Assembly (NCBI RefSeq): GCF_000682755.1
Contig: NZ_AWFF01000037.1
Location: forward strand, 1 to 62,152
DNA from: Hyphomonas beringensis
GTDB lineage: Bacteria > Pseudomonadota > Alphaproteobacteria > Caulobacterales > Hyphomonadaceae
Length of the DNA: 62,152 nt
Direction: 5' to 3'
Made by a program: the position numbers and the translations under genes. A model generated the notes under the pieces. The model was not told where the DNA came from. It worked only from the letters and a program-made list of their open reading frames with translations, and ran no database searches. Below, one piece after another: positions 1 to 8,661 of the stretch. Positions within the stretch are counted from its first letter, which is position 1; every line of letters begins with the position of its first letter.

Positions 1-1199
1 GCGAGTATGCCCGCATCGACAGCCTCACCGTGACTGACGCAACGCTCGCGCCTCCACCACCGCCTCCGCCTCCGGCCTCAACGATATCAATCGGCAGAAC
101 AGAGGCCGAAAATCTATCGCTGGGAGATGGGTTCAGTACGGAAGCGCGATCAACGGCTTCTAATGACACCGTTATCCGCGCCGTCGATAACTCCACCCAC
201 AGCAGCGCAAGTGGCGTGTTCGATGGTCCGGATGGGGATTATGTAGTCAAAGTATCGCATCTGGACGAAAGCGACGGTGTTTCGTCATATCAGGTCCGCG
301 TGAATGATGACGTCGTCACGACCTGGGTAGCTGACGCAGACAATGATGTTTTCAACATTCATAGCGCCTCTGTCACACTGCACACCGGCGATCAAATCAG
401 CATTGAAGCCGTTTACGATTCTGGCGAGAAAGCCAGAGTTGACTGGATTGAAGTGTCGACAGACGATTCACTTCAGCCCCTGTCACATACTCTTTCGCCG
501 GAAGATTTTGATTTTGTCGCCTTCACGGGTCAATCGAACGCAGAACGCTATTTCTACAGGCATGCTGACGATGAAAGCCCTGGCGACATCGGCGCGGTCG
601 TCTTTGAAGATGCCATGGACACGCTGCTGGGCGGTGAAACGACCGCTATCAATGCGGCCCGCGGCGGCTCCGCATCCAATCCACTCGGTGACGCAAACAA
701 TTATTGGTGGAACCTGGAAACTGACTCACCCGGCCCTGCACTGCTGAATGCGATTTCCAAGATCAACTCCGCCCTGGACGCCGGTGACGACCTTGACGCA
801 ATCGTATGGGCTCAGGGTGAGGACGACGCGCGGGCGATCACTGGGGGCAATACTGAGCTGATCGTCGACTCCCTTATTGAATCGACAGTCAACGTGTTTG
901 AGTACTTCTGGGAAAAGTTCGGCAGTGACGTGCCGATCTTCATCCAGGAGCTGGGAGACTTTCCGGAACTCGGCCCTTGGCTGGACGGTCCTGAAGGTGC
1001 ACTCGACAGCATACGCGATGCGCAGGCCTACATCGCTTCCCTTTACGATAATGTTTATGTGGGTGTGTCGACTACGGACGTAGACCAGCAGATGGATGAC
1101 GGCATACACTTCAATGTCGAAGGTTTTGGTCTGATTGCAGAAGATCTCGCTGAGAACATTGCTGACATTCTTACGGATACAGGGGGAACCTTGGCCTGA
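1..1199 (+). CDS. CBM-SGNH/SASA-type carbohydrate esterase, 5' end cut off by window edge
   Basis: Partial gene: the frame is open to the window edge, so the true start lies outside; a GTG at 30 is only an internal codon. The visible part starts with the last strand of one carbohydrate-binding-like domain (EYARIDSLTV), then an eight-proline linker, then a full CBM6/35-like beta-sandwich ending in a matching strand (EKARVDWIEV), so at least two such domains are in tandem. The C-terminal half is an SGNH hydrolase of the sialate-O-acetylesterase/CE6 type: block I FTGQSNAERY (Ser nucleophile), block III WAQGEDDAR, and the DGIHF block carrying the Asp-x-x-His pair. It probably removes O-acyl groups from a polysaccharide outside the cell. 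It is followed 46 bp later by two glycosyltransferase genes. The substrate is unknown; the esterase fold is fairly sure. Confidence 0.75.
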   Translation, partial: EYARIDSLTVTDATLAPPPPPPPPASTISIGRTEAENLSLGDGFSTEARSTASNDTVIRAVDNSTHSSASGVFDGPDGDYVVKVSHLDESDGVSSYQVRVNDDVVTTWVADADNDVFNIHSASVTLHTGDQISIEAVYDSGEKARVDWIEVSTDDSLQPLSHTLSPEDFDFVAFTGQSNAERYFYRHADDESPGDIGAVVFEDAMDTLLGGETTAINAARGGSASNPLGDANNYWWNLETDSPGPALLNAISKINSALDAGDDLDAIVWAQGEDDARAITGGNTELIVDSLIESTVNVFEYFWEKFGSDVPIFIQELGDFPELGPWLDGPEGALDSIRDAQAYIASLYDNVYVGVSTTDVDQQMDDGIHFNVEGFGLIAEDLAENIADILTDTGGTLA

Positions 1200-1245
1200 C
1201 CCTTGCATAGATTAAGCTTGAAAGCTGCTTGAGGACTTTTTGTAG

Positions 1246-2316
1246 ATGCGAATACTGATCGCAAGCGAGCATCCGCATATTCCCCAAATTGCGGGCGGCG
1301 CACAGTCGAGTACGCACGAACTGGTCATCGAGCTGAAAGCACGAGGCCACGAGGCCGCTGTGTTTTCAGGATTAACCGGCACAGGGTGGCTCGGCCTAAA
1401 GCACCGTGTCGCCCTGAAGGTTTTGCCCGAGAAAATCGTTGAGGATGATTACTGCAGCTATACAACGTATCGCGCTTGGCATCCGGCTCAGTCAGTTGAC
1501 GAGGTTCTGGAGGCGTTCAACCCGGACGTTGTTCTTCTGCAGTCCGGCTTTCCCATTCGTCTGGCAAAGCAGTTCCGCTCCCAAAATGTCCCCACAGTAT
1601 TCTATCTGCGTAATGTTGAATTTGAGGATCTCGGCGGCGATATTCGTGAATTCAAGGACAGCTTGTACATTGCAAACTCCCACTTCACGTCCAACAAGTT
1701 CAAGGACTGTTTCGGAATTTCATCAGAAGTCATATACCCGCTTATCAAACCGGAACTCTACAAAACCGAGACCCTGAGACGGAACGTTCTGTTCGTTAAT
1801 CCGCACAAGCACAAGGGATTGGACATCGCGCTGGAGACGGCGCGTCTCTGCCCCGACATTCCATTCGTTTTTCAGATGACGTGGACCTTGTCCAAGGCAG
1901 ACAAGGACGAACTGGATGCAGCGTTGTCCAGCTTGCCGAATGTGCGGATCCAGCCGCGCACTGAAGACATGAGACAAGTCTACGCCGAAACGAAAATCGT
2001 TCTTGCGCCAAGCCGCTGGGAAGAGGCCTATGGCCGCATCGCTACCGAGGCGCAAATAAGCGGCATACCAGTCGTTGCATCGCGCCAGGGCGGCTTGCCT
2101 GAAGCCGTAGGCACGGGCGGCGTACTGATCGATATTGAGGAACCAGCCTCTGCCTGGGCTGATGCCATCAACAAGCTGTGGTCGGACGAGGAATATTACG
2201 CTGAAATGGTAGAGGCCGCGCTGGACTATGCCTCACGGCCGTCTGTTCAAATTGGCCACCAATTGAGCAGCCTGGAGGAAGTTCTTCGGTGCGCTGTACA
2301 AAGCGCGACACGCTAA
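1246..2316 (+). CDS. GT4-like glycosyltransferase, first of a tandem pair
   Basis: 356 residues with the two-Rossmann GT-B plan. The N-terminus has a glycine-rich loop (HPHIPQIAGGAQSSTHEL) after the first strand. The C-terminal domain starts near residue 180 (LFVNPHKHKGLDIALE) and carries the EX7E motif of retaining GT4 enzymes, EEAYGRIATE, near residue 260, followed by GIPVVAS and GGLPEAV. No membrane segment or signal peptide is seen, so it should act at the cytoplasmic face, adding a sugar to a lipid-linked repeat unit. The start is the ATG after GAGGA. It is closely similar to the next gene, which begins 25 bp downstream, so the pair probably arose by duplication. Donor and acceptor cannot be read from the sequence. 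Confidence 0.88.
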   Translation: MRILIASEHPHIPQIAGGAQSSTHELVIELKARGHEAAVFSGLTGTGWLGLKHRVALKVLPEKIVEDDYCSYTTYRAWHPAQSVDEVLEAFNPDVVLLQSGFPIRLAKQFRSQNVPTVFYLRNVEFEDLGGDIREFKDSLYIANSHFTSNKFKDCFGISSEVIYPLIKPELYKTETLRRNVLFVNPHKHKGLDIALETARLCPDIPFVFQMTWTLSKADKDELDAALSSLPNVRIQPRTEDMRQVYAETKIVLAPSRWEEAYGRIATEAQISGIPVVASRQGGLPEAVGTGGVLIDIEEPASAWADAINKLWSDEEYYAEMVEAALDYASRPSVQIGHQLSSLEEVLRCAVQSATR

Positions 2317-2341
2317 ACCGCCACCGCATCGGAAATACTTT

Positions 2342-3424
2342 ATGAACATTCTATTTGTTACGGCCCATCCGCACACACCGCAAATTGCGGGTGGATCGCA
2401 ATCCAGCACGCACGAATTATCTCTGGAAATAAGAGGGCGCGGCCATAATGTGTCCGTCCTTTCAGGACTTTACCACAAGGACCGCCTGGGATTTCTTATC
2501 CGGGCCTACCTCAAACTGACCGGCCAAAAATTCGTTCGCGACACGTTGCCCGGATACCCTGTATATCGGAAGTGGTTTGTATGGGAAGATGGTGACCGTA
2601 TCATTCGCCGGGCGAAACCGGACGTGATAATTGTGTCCGCCGGCAAGCCTTTCAAGACAGCAAAACATTTCGCCCAGTTCGGCATACCGCTTGTGGTATA
2701 TGTCCGGGATGTCGAGTTTCACAAGTATGAAGCAAGCCCGGACGATCTTCCAGACAATACCGTATATGTCGCCAATTCAGAATTTACAGCAAATGCGTAC
2801 CGGGAGAAATATGGCATAGAAGCCGTGCCAATACCGCCGATGTTCATGGCAGAGCGGTACCGGTGTGAAAACAGGAAGCCGGAGGTCGTTTCCTTCATTA
2901 ACCCGCACCCTGACAAAGGGAGAAACGTCGCATTCCAAATCGCCGAACGTTGCCCTGACATCCCATTCGAATTCATTGAAGGCTGGCCCCTGCCTGATGC
3001 TATTCGGGAAGAAAATGTTCAGCTGGCGGAGAAGTGCGGTAACGTGACGCTCAAGCCGCGTACGAATGATATGAAGACGATTTATGGCAGAACGAAAGTT
3101 TTACTGATCCCCAGTCAGTGGCGGGAAGCCTGGGGACGGATCGCTTCCGAAGCACATTTCTCGGGCATTCCCTGTGTGGCGACTAAAATTGGAGGCCTGT
3201 CAGAATCCGTCGGAGATGGCGGCATTCTCATAGAACCCGATGCCCCTATCGAGGAATGGGTAAACGCTGTTCGCAAGCTTTGGGACGATCAGAATTACTA
3301 TAAACATATGAGCGAACAGGCTCTAACCTATTCCCAGCGCCCCACGCTGAACAAGGATCACCAACTGGATACGCTGTTGGGGGCCTGCGAAAAAGCGCGC
3401 GAAAATTGGAAATCCGCAGGCTAA
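2342..3424 (+). CDS. GT4-like glycosyltransferase, second of a tandem pair
   Basis: 360 residues, a paralogue of the preceding gene: both begin with the same loop (HPHTPQIAGGSQSSTHEL here), share the strand and helix order, and end with the EX7E motif, here REAWGRIASE near residue 262, then GIPCVAT and GGLSESVGDGG. It is a GT-B retaining glycosyltransferase of the GT4 type, likely acting in the cytoplasm on a growing lipid-linked glycan. ATG at 2342 follows GGA at a normal distance. The pair may add two similar sugars in succession, or one sugar to two acceptors. The stop codon lies in the loop of a short hairpin followed by a run of eight T, a possible terminator. Confidence 0.88.
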   Translation: MNILFVTAHPHTPQIAGGSQSSTHELSLEIRGRGHNVSVLSGLYHKDRLGFLIRAYLKLTGQKFVRDTLPGYPVYRKWFVWEDGDRIIRRAKPDVIIVSAGKPFKTAKHFAQFGIPLVVYVRDVEFHKYEASPDDLPDNTVYVANSEFTANAYREKYGIEAVPIPPMFMAERYRCENRKPEVVSFINPHPDKGRNVAFQIAERCPDIPFEFIEGWPLPDAIREENVQLAEKCGNVTLKPRTNDMKTIYGRTKVLLIPSQWREAWGRIASEAHFSGIPCVATKIGGLSESVGDGGILIEPDAPIEEWVNAVRKLWDDQNYYKHMSEQALTYSQRPTLNKDHQLDTLLGACEKARENWKSAG

Positions 3425-3451
3425 GCGGATAAATCACACCAAGTTTTTTTT
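3412..3451 (+). terminator. Weak terminator-like hairpin after the GT pair
   Basis: ATCCGC (3412-3417) pairs with GCGGAT (3425-3430); the loop holds the TAA stop of the glycosyltransferase. Eight T follow at 3444-3451, 13 nt after the stem, further than in a classical intrinsic terminator. Confidence 0.35.
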
Positions 3452-3483
3452 ACGATATCTGCGTGACGTCCAGATCGGCATAA

Positions 3484-3501
3484 TTGGCCCTACTGGGCCA
3501 A
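3484..3501 (-). terminator. Hairpin just downstream of the DCC-family gene
   Basis: TTGGCCC (3484-3490) and GGGCCAA (3495-3501) form a perfect 7-bp stem with a 4-nt loop, 4 nt after the stop of the minus-strand gene. There is no U-run, so it may stabilise a 3' end rather than terminate on its own. Confidence 0.4.
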
Positions 3502-3505
3502 CGTC

Positions 3506-3895
3506 TTATCCGCTTTTGGACGCCATGCTGGAAATCTTCCTTCGGCCGAGCACTGACAGAACTATATTTCGACCAAACTTCATGACCGGATAGATTGCCT
3601 TGGCCCGCTTTGGGCTTTTGAAAACCCAGGCGTTCAGCTTGTTGAAAGTTGTGACAGGACTGCTGATCATGGACAATATGTGCACACAATCATCGCCATA
3701 GTACCACTCGCCAGAAATACGCGCCGCCATTCCCTCATCAAGGTCAAACCGGCCGCGAGCGCTTATTGCATCCGGATCATCGGACCGGGCATCTATCAGG
3801 CGTATCGGCCCGACAGATTCCCTGATCCGTAACATGGTCACATACCGGCTGCAGAACGGGCATTCGCCGTCGTAAACAATAATGTTCTCTAACAT
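3506..3895 (-). CDS. DCC-family (DUF393) thiol-disulfide oxidoreductase-like protein
   Basis: 129 residues, the usual length of the DCC family. The N-terminal strand is followed by YDGECPFCSRYV, which gives the family's DxxCxxC signature at about residues 9-15, and LIDARSDD matches the second conserved block. No signal peptide is seen. The family has a thioredoxin-like fold and is presumed to act in thiol redox chemistry; it is often fused to or next to HTTM-type (vitamin K-dependent gamma-carboxylase-like) membrane proteins. Here it lies 9 bp after an HTTM-like membrane protein gene, with its AGGCGG ribosome site overlapping that gene's stop, so the two are almost certainly co-translated partners. 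The substrate is unknown. Confidence 0.82.
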   Translation of the reverse strand: MLENIIVYDGECPFCSRYVTMLRIRESVGPIRLIDARSDDPDAISARGRFDLDEGMAARISGEWYYGDDCVHILSMISSPVTTFNKLNAWVFKSPKRAKAIYPVMKFGRNIVLSVLGRRKISSMASKSG

Positions 3896-3904
3896 TGCAA
3901 CCGC

Positions 3905-5614
3905 CTATTTGACCGGAATGAAGTCCGATTTCGTGCTTACCATGACGTCGCGGCTGAATTGTCCATCCTTCCAGCCAAGACATACTGTCTGTACATTATA
4001 GTAATAGCCGCGGATGTTTTCCAGATTTGTGCCCTCAAAAGCCTTATACCGAACTGGCATTGAGTAATGGTGATGAGGATACAAATGGTATCCGGGCCGG
4101 TGTCCAGACTTTCTTTGTTTTTCGATCATCATCTGATGATATGAGCTGACAAACTCTGCCGGTCTATCAACATCATAATCGTAAATAGTCTCATCTGCCT
4201 CAACCGGCGAATGATATTCACACTTCCGTGTCTCTTGCATGATTTTGTAATTAGGCATCTCGCTGGACTTCACACCGATCCCGATCTGGCCCCACTGAGA
4301 CGTCGGAACGTGCCGCGACGGGCGAGAATGCTCGCGAAAACCGAAATTGCGCGTGTACATGAGGTACGATGATTGACGGAAGTAACTGCTGGGAACCCGC
4401 ATTTCCTCCCCTGTATCAGTCACTGCGGTAAAGAAGGAATCCCGCAACTCACGGCTGTCATACCACCCCAGTCTCGCATTGTAGAAAATCGTATGGCCGA
4501 CAACAGTGGTAAGAACGCCCGCAATGATTGCCTCTTTTGGAAGCCGATCTGTCTTCATCGCGATGAAAGCAGCAGCGAGAAGGCTGTTGAGCAGTATCCA
4601 CGGCACGAAGAGCGCGCCAGTCAGCAGGAAGATTGCGATGTGCATGCAATCGAAGAAGAGCGTGAAGCCGAGCATCAAACGAACACGGAAAAATGCCAGG
4701 AAGCAGAAGAACTGGGCGCAGAGCGTTACGAAGTTCAGATAGGGCTCTACAGCTTTCAGAATTTGGTAGGCAAACCCGAACAGTCCAGGCGCGTAGCTAC
4801 CGGGCGCTGCACCGACATTGTATCCGGCCAACATCAGGGAACTGGTAGGATTGCTCGCCACCCAAGCGAGAACTCCACCGTCAAGACGGATTTTCGCGAC
4901 GCCTGACATGAAATAGTTGCCCAAATGGGCCCCCACGGCAATGCAGAGAATGACCATCGGGAGGAGCTTGATAGCCTCTTCCACTGCGCCAACCTGCTCT
5001 GCTGACAATTTATACCGACGTTTCACAAAGTCGAATGCCAGCACGAACAGACCCATGGCGGTTACAGCGCCGGCTGTGAACACCAGCACCTCAACCAACG
5101 GCGCGTAATCGTTGCGCCCAAGCTCGCGTGCGCCTGAAAGGACGCGCGTCATATCCTTGTGAATAAGCAAATAGAGCGCCGGCACCATTGCCAGAGATGG
5201 CCTGAACAGCGCACCAATCGTTGCGGCGGCAACAATGAAAGGCGTTACCATCAAGAAGGCGCGGACACCGCCCTCATACTCGACACTAAGATAAGAGAAA
5301 TCGGAACCGAGCAACAGACCATAGATGCCAAGAATAACGGCCAGGCCCTTAATGATGATCTTCAAATACTTCGGGACATTCTTGTACGAAACAACAGCCG
5401 TAAATAAGGCGATTGCCGTTACCGCGAGAAAGATGAGAAGCGAGCGCTCTGGGTGCCAGGCAGTCGAGTAAGAGGACAAAAAGTTAAAGATCGGCACAAG
5501 CGCCAGCGCGACGGCCACTACGCCAATAAGGGCCCCAAATTTAAAAAAGGGCAGCAGATCATTCGCACCCTTAAGTTTAATATCTCTGCCATCCAAAGGC
5601 TTTCCGTTGGTCAT
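3905..5614 (-). CDS. Polytopic membrane protein, HTTM-like, with soluble C-terminal tail
   Basis: 569 residues from the ATG at 5614, chosen because GAGGG stands about 7 nt upstream; a longer reading to 5656 lacks this. Roughly residues 20-380 hold about ten hydrophobic segments. The stretch HLGNYFMSGVAKI...LAWVASNPT resembles the conserved YFxxGxxKL...W core of HTTM membrane proteins, but this is a weak match made by eye. The last ~170 residues are soluble and rich in Tyr and His (for example YHLYPHHHYSMPVRYKAF). It is directly upstream of, and coupled to, a DCC thiol oxidoreductase gene, the usual partner of HTTM proteins. An oxidative or modifying step at the membrane is possible; no function can be assigned with confidence. 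The neighbourhood points to polysaccharide assembly. Confidence 0.6.
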   Translation of the reverse strand: MTNGKPLDGRDIKLKGANDLLPFFKFGALIGVVAVALALVPIFNFLSSYSTAWHPERSLLIFLAVTAIALFTAVVSYKNVPKYLKIIIKGLAVILGIYGLLLGSDFSYLSVEYEGGVRAFLMVTPFIVAAATIGALFRPSLAMVPALYLLIHKDMTRVLSGARELGRNDYAPLVEVLVFTAGAVTAMGLFVLAFDFVKRRYKLSAEQVGAVEEAIKLLPMVILCIAVGAHLGNYFMSGVAKIRLDGGVLAWVASNPTSSLMLAGYNVGAAPGSYAPGLFGFAYQILKAVEPYLNFVTLCAQFFCFLAFFRVRLMLGFTLFFDCMHIAIFLLTGALFVPWILLNSLLAAAFIAMKTDRLPKEAIIAGVLTTVVGHTIFYNARLGWYDSRELRDSFFTAVTDTGEEMRVPSSYFRQSSYLMYTRNFGFREHSRPSRHVPTSQWGQIGIGVKSSEMPNYKIMQETRKCEYHSPVEADETIYDYDVDRPAEFVSSYHQMMIEKQRKSGHRPGYHLYPHHHYSMPVRYKAFEGTNLENIRGYYYNVQTVCLGWKDGQFSRDVMVSTKSDFIPVK

Positions 5615-5770
5615 GCCACCACCCTCTTTGGACGAGCTTTGGAAAGCTCGCCTCATTATTCAACTATAGAAAAGCGCCGCTGGTATTTTTGTGCGTCCCA
5701 AAAGGAACCTATCATAAATCAGTTGCGCTAGCTCTAAAATAAGTACTTCTGCGTAATTATGCTGGCCGTC

Positions 5771-6796
5771 TCAAGATCGACCTGCCGCTTTCTTCATCCA
5801 GGCATAACGACGCTCGCCGACGATAGATCGCAAGAAATTCTTCATGGACTGCTTATTGGAAATAGGCGTTTTCATAAGCACGATCCGCCTCGGCAAAGAT
5901 TTCACAGACTGCTTTATCGCGATGAGATCTCCTTTGTTGGGAGTGAAGACATGCTGGGACTCCACGCACAGGACAGGCATTCCGGATAGCCGCGCAATGT
6001 CTTCGGCCTGCCCGTGCTCACTCTCGATGAAAAGCATACTACTCTTCTGGCGATATACTTCTGCCTTGAAGCTGCCGTGGGCGTTTGCCTTCTGCCGGGC
6101 TTCCTTGGTTGGCAGGTCCAACATGTTGAGGCTTTTGTACTCAATGCCCCATTTCTTGAGCCACGCTTCAGTCTCCGGCCGGTATTTTTCCAGCCGGCTC
6201 GTGACAAGATGCCCAATCGGTTTTGTTGGGCGGTTTAACGGCACGGCATTGAGCAGAAACTCGCGATACTTTTCCCCATCATCATTCTGCTCAGGCGTAG
6301 GGTCCAGACAGAGCACTCCGTCGATATCTACACAGCAATCCTGCAGCAAACCGTGGTGAAACAAGTTCCACTGAAACACTCGTGGCTGAGGCACAGCCTC
6401 AAACACGACATCAACATCAGGGTGCTCAGCCTTCGGTCCGAAAACGGCACAATAGGTTATCTTGTAGTCGCGGCCGGAAAGCTCACTTTCCAGACGCTGC
6501 TTGACCGCCCGTACAGAGTTTCCGTGGAACACACTGTCGTCGATGATCAGAATATTCTTCATGTCATCAAACTGCTTGTTGACCGCTTCGCCACGCCGGG
6601 TGCGCCCTGCAGCGAGTACGCGCCGCTCGATCAGACCTTCAATGTCCGTCATGGGTAGGTTGAGCATCAGGCAGAGAAAGTTTGCAGGAATGAGCCCGCT
6701 ACGCGGAATACCCACGACAAGATCGATATCATCCGGCAATTTGCCCAGCCCCATTGTCAGAGCGTCGTACATATCAGCGAGCGATCGATAATTCAT
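5771..6796 (-). CDS. Phosphoribosyltransferase-HAD phosphatase fusion, candidate ribofuranosyltransferase
   Basis: 341 residues from the ATG at 6796, which has AGGA 8 nt upstream and lies 17 nt after the flippase stop; a reading from 6949 would overlap that gene. The N-terminal half is a type I phosphoribosyltransferase: VVGIPRSG (residues 27-34) and the PRPP-binding motif ILIIDDSVFHGNSV (82-95). The second half is a HAD phosphatase: nucleophile motif DIDGVL (157-162), LVTSR (198-201) as motif II, and FIES (256-259) as the late acidic motif. Such dual-domain proteins are known from O-antigen loci, where PRPP is the donor of a 5-phosphoribosyl unit to a glycan and the HAD domain then removes the phosphate, leaving ribofuranose. 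That role is inferred here from architecture and context; a nucleotide-salvage role is less likely next to a flippase. Confidence 0.75.
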   Translation of the reverse strand: MNYRSLADMYDALTMGLGKLPDDIDLVVGIPRSGLIPANFLCLMLNLPMTDIEGLIERRVLAAGRTRRGEAVNKQFDDMKNILIIDDSVFHGNSVRAVKQRLESELSGRDYKITYCAVFGPKAEHPDVDVVFEAVPQPRVFQWNLFHHGLLQDCCVDIDGVLCLDPTPEQNDDGEKYREFLLNAVPLNRPTKPIGHLVTSRLEKYRPETEAWLKKWGIEYKSLNMLDLPTKEARQKANAHGSFKAEVYRQKSSMLFIESEHGQAEDIARLSGMPVLCVESQHVFTPNKGDLIAIKQSVKSLPRRIVLMKTPISNKQSMKNFLRSIVGERRYAWMKKAAGRS

Positions 6797-6813
6797 TTCC
6801 GCAATCCTGTCCT

Positions 6814-8331
6814 CTAGGCGCTCTTCGGGCGTATTGACTTCAAACTGTTTCTGACAAGGGCAATCAGCTCTCCGGCCATAGCCACCTTGTCTTTGAATAG
6901 CATCAGAACAGCAAGGTACATGCCATAGGATAGCGCCCCCAAAAGACACAATGTCAGGAAACCGACCTTGTCCAGATAATGGGCCAAAGCCACCTGGCTC
7001 GCACCAGCAGCAGCCAGCGCGATCGCATGCGGCAGCGCCAGTCGTAGCAGGTCAGGCAGTCGCACAGGTCCGCGGCGCCCCGCCATGAACCACACAAAGG
7101 GCGTCTTCAGTAGCAGATCCCCGATCGCATAGGCCATCGCAACGCCGACTGCCCCGCCAGGCAAGCCGATCACAAAGGAGCCGATGGAAATGAAGGCGGT
7201 TACAGCGCCCACGATAAGATAGTTTCTTCCAAGGCCCTGGCTGACGAACAACCACCCCATCGTGGAGGTCATGACCTGAACAAGACCCGCAATCCCCAGC
7301 CACATAAAGATCGGCGCTGCCGCCAGCCATTCCACACCGAGCAGAACGCGGAAAACGTCATCGGCAAAAATCACACCGACAAGGATACCAGGCTGCGCAG
7401 CAAGAAGAATAAGCGAAACGGCCGTGAAATAAGCACGCTTGTAACGCTCCGGCTGGTTTATATTCCTGGACAGGAACGGAACCATCACACGCGACAATGG
7501 GTAGGTTATCTTCTGCAGCGGAAAGAGAAGCAATTTGTAGGCGCGGTCATACAGACCAAGCTCAACTGCATTATGATAACGCGCAATCAGGATATTATCC
7601 GCATTCCGCGCCGCGAAGTTCAGAAGGTCAAAACCAGCTATACTCGTCCCAAACCCGACGATCTCCCGCATGCTTTGCGCATTTCGGATCTTCATCGGCT
7701 TAAACCGGCTGGTCACCCACGCAATGAAGGTGGACGACAAAGCGGTTGCCAACGTCCCGTAGAACAGAGCCCAGTAGCTGCGGGTAAAATAGGCAAAGAC
7801 GACCGCAACAACGAAACCGATAAAAACTGACAACACTTCGATGAGCGCGAGCGTCTTGAACGCAAGGCGCCTGGCCAGAAGGGCCGCGGGCTGGGATTGC
7901 AACGCCCAGATTATGATCGTGAATGCGTAGGCGATCGTCAGCGTCTCTACTTGCGGACTCTTGTAAAAGCTCGCCAGCAAAGGGGCCGACAGGGCAAGCA
8001 GGACGGCCAATACGGCACTCATGCCCAAGCTGATCCAGAAAAGGTTACTCACGACCTGCGCGGAAATATTCTCTCTCTGAACGGTCGCCTGATTAAGCCC
8101 GAGTTCCTTCACCATTGAAGCGAAGGCAACCGCCGGCGCGACCATGGCAACGAAACCGAAATCTTCCGGCAACAGCAGCCTTGCCAGGACAACGCCCTGC
8201 ACAAAGCCCAGAATGACTCTCAGGCCCTGGGCCACCCCCGTATAGGCAGCGCCGCTCGCAAGCCCCGCAGCAGACGTATTGATACCATTCAGATCATCAT
8301 CTTCGGGGCTGGCTACTTTATCGGTCGACAT
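6814..8331 (-). CDS. Wzx-like polysaccharide flippase (MOP superfamily), first copy
   Basis: 505 residues from the ATG at 8331, preceded by a GAAGAA ribosome site; the upstream extension to 8412 looks non-coding. After about 40 polar residues come 12-14 hydrophobic segments. The first block (ARLLLPEDFGFVAMVAPAVAFASMVKELGLNQATVQRE) is typical of COG2244 lipopolysaccharide/exopolysaccharide flippases. It should turn a lipid-linked oligosaccharide from the cytoplasmic to the periplasmic side of the inner membrane. It is the first gene of an operon with the phosphoribosyltransferase-HAD gene 17 nt downstream. A second flippase of the same superfamily lies at 16100-17632, which is unusual for one locus. 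Confidence 0.88.
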   Translation of the reverse strand: MSTDKVASPEDDDLNGINTSAAGLASGAAYTGVAQGLRVILGFVQGVVLARLLLPEDFGFVAMVAPAVAFASMVKELGLNQATVQRENISAQVVSNLFWISLGMSAVLAVLLALSAPLLASFYKSPQVETLTIAYAFTIIIWALQSQPAALLARRLAFKTLALIEVLSVFIGFVVAVVFAYFTRSYWALFYGTLATALSSTFIAWVTSRFKPMKIRNAQSMREIVGFGTSIAGFDLLNFAARNADNILIARYHNAVELGLYDRAYKLLLFPLQKITYPLSRVMVPFLSRNINQPERYKRAYFTAVSLILLAAQPGILVGVIFADDVFRVLLGVEWLAAAPIFMWLGIAGLVQVMTSTMGWLFVSQGLGRNYLIVGAVTAFISIGSFVIGLPGGAVGVAMAYAIGDLLLKTPFVWFMAGRRGPVRLPDLLRLALPHAIALAAAGASQVALAHYLDKVGFLTLCLLGALSYGMYLAVLMLFKDKVAMAGELIALVRNSLKSIRPKSA

Positions 8332-8661
8332 ATTTCTTCGCCTGGACGCCTTGTTCTGAATTGGGATGTTCCAAAGTGAAACATCAGGATCTTGTGACCC
8401 AGCCACACCCAATGCCGCATATGCCCCGCTTTGTGCCGCCTTCTGCCCCCAAATTCAGCGCCTCGACACCGAAGCGCATAGAGAAGGCATTCTGGAAGAG
8501 AGTGACAACAAGACGGCGCATATAAATTAGGATCGCTGCACCTAGCATGTTATTTGCAAATACGGAGCCACAGGAATAACTTTTCGGGGGACTGGCGCGC
8601 CTGACTTTTATGCAGCTAAACGCTGAAATAAAGTTGCGACCAAAGGCTGAGGAACTTCAAA
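8332..8661. promoter_or_regulatory. 330-bp divergent intergenic region
   Basis: Between the minus-strand flippase operon and the plus-strand GMC oxidoreductase operon. It must hold both promoters, but no convincing -35/-10 pair, operator, strong hairpin or small ORF with a ribosome site could be picked out. The middle (about 8520-8580) is visibly AT-richer than its flanks, as expected for a promoter. Confidence 0.4.
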
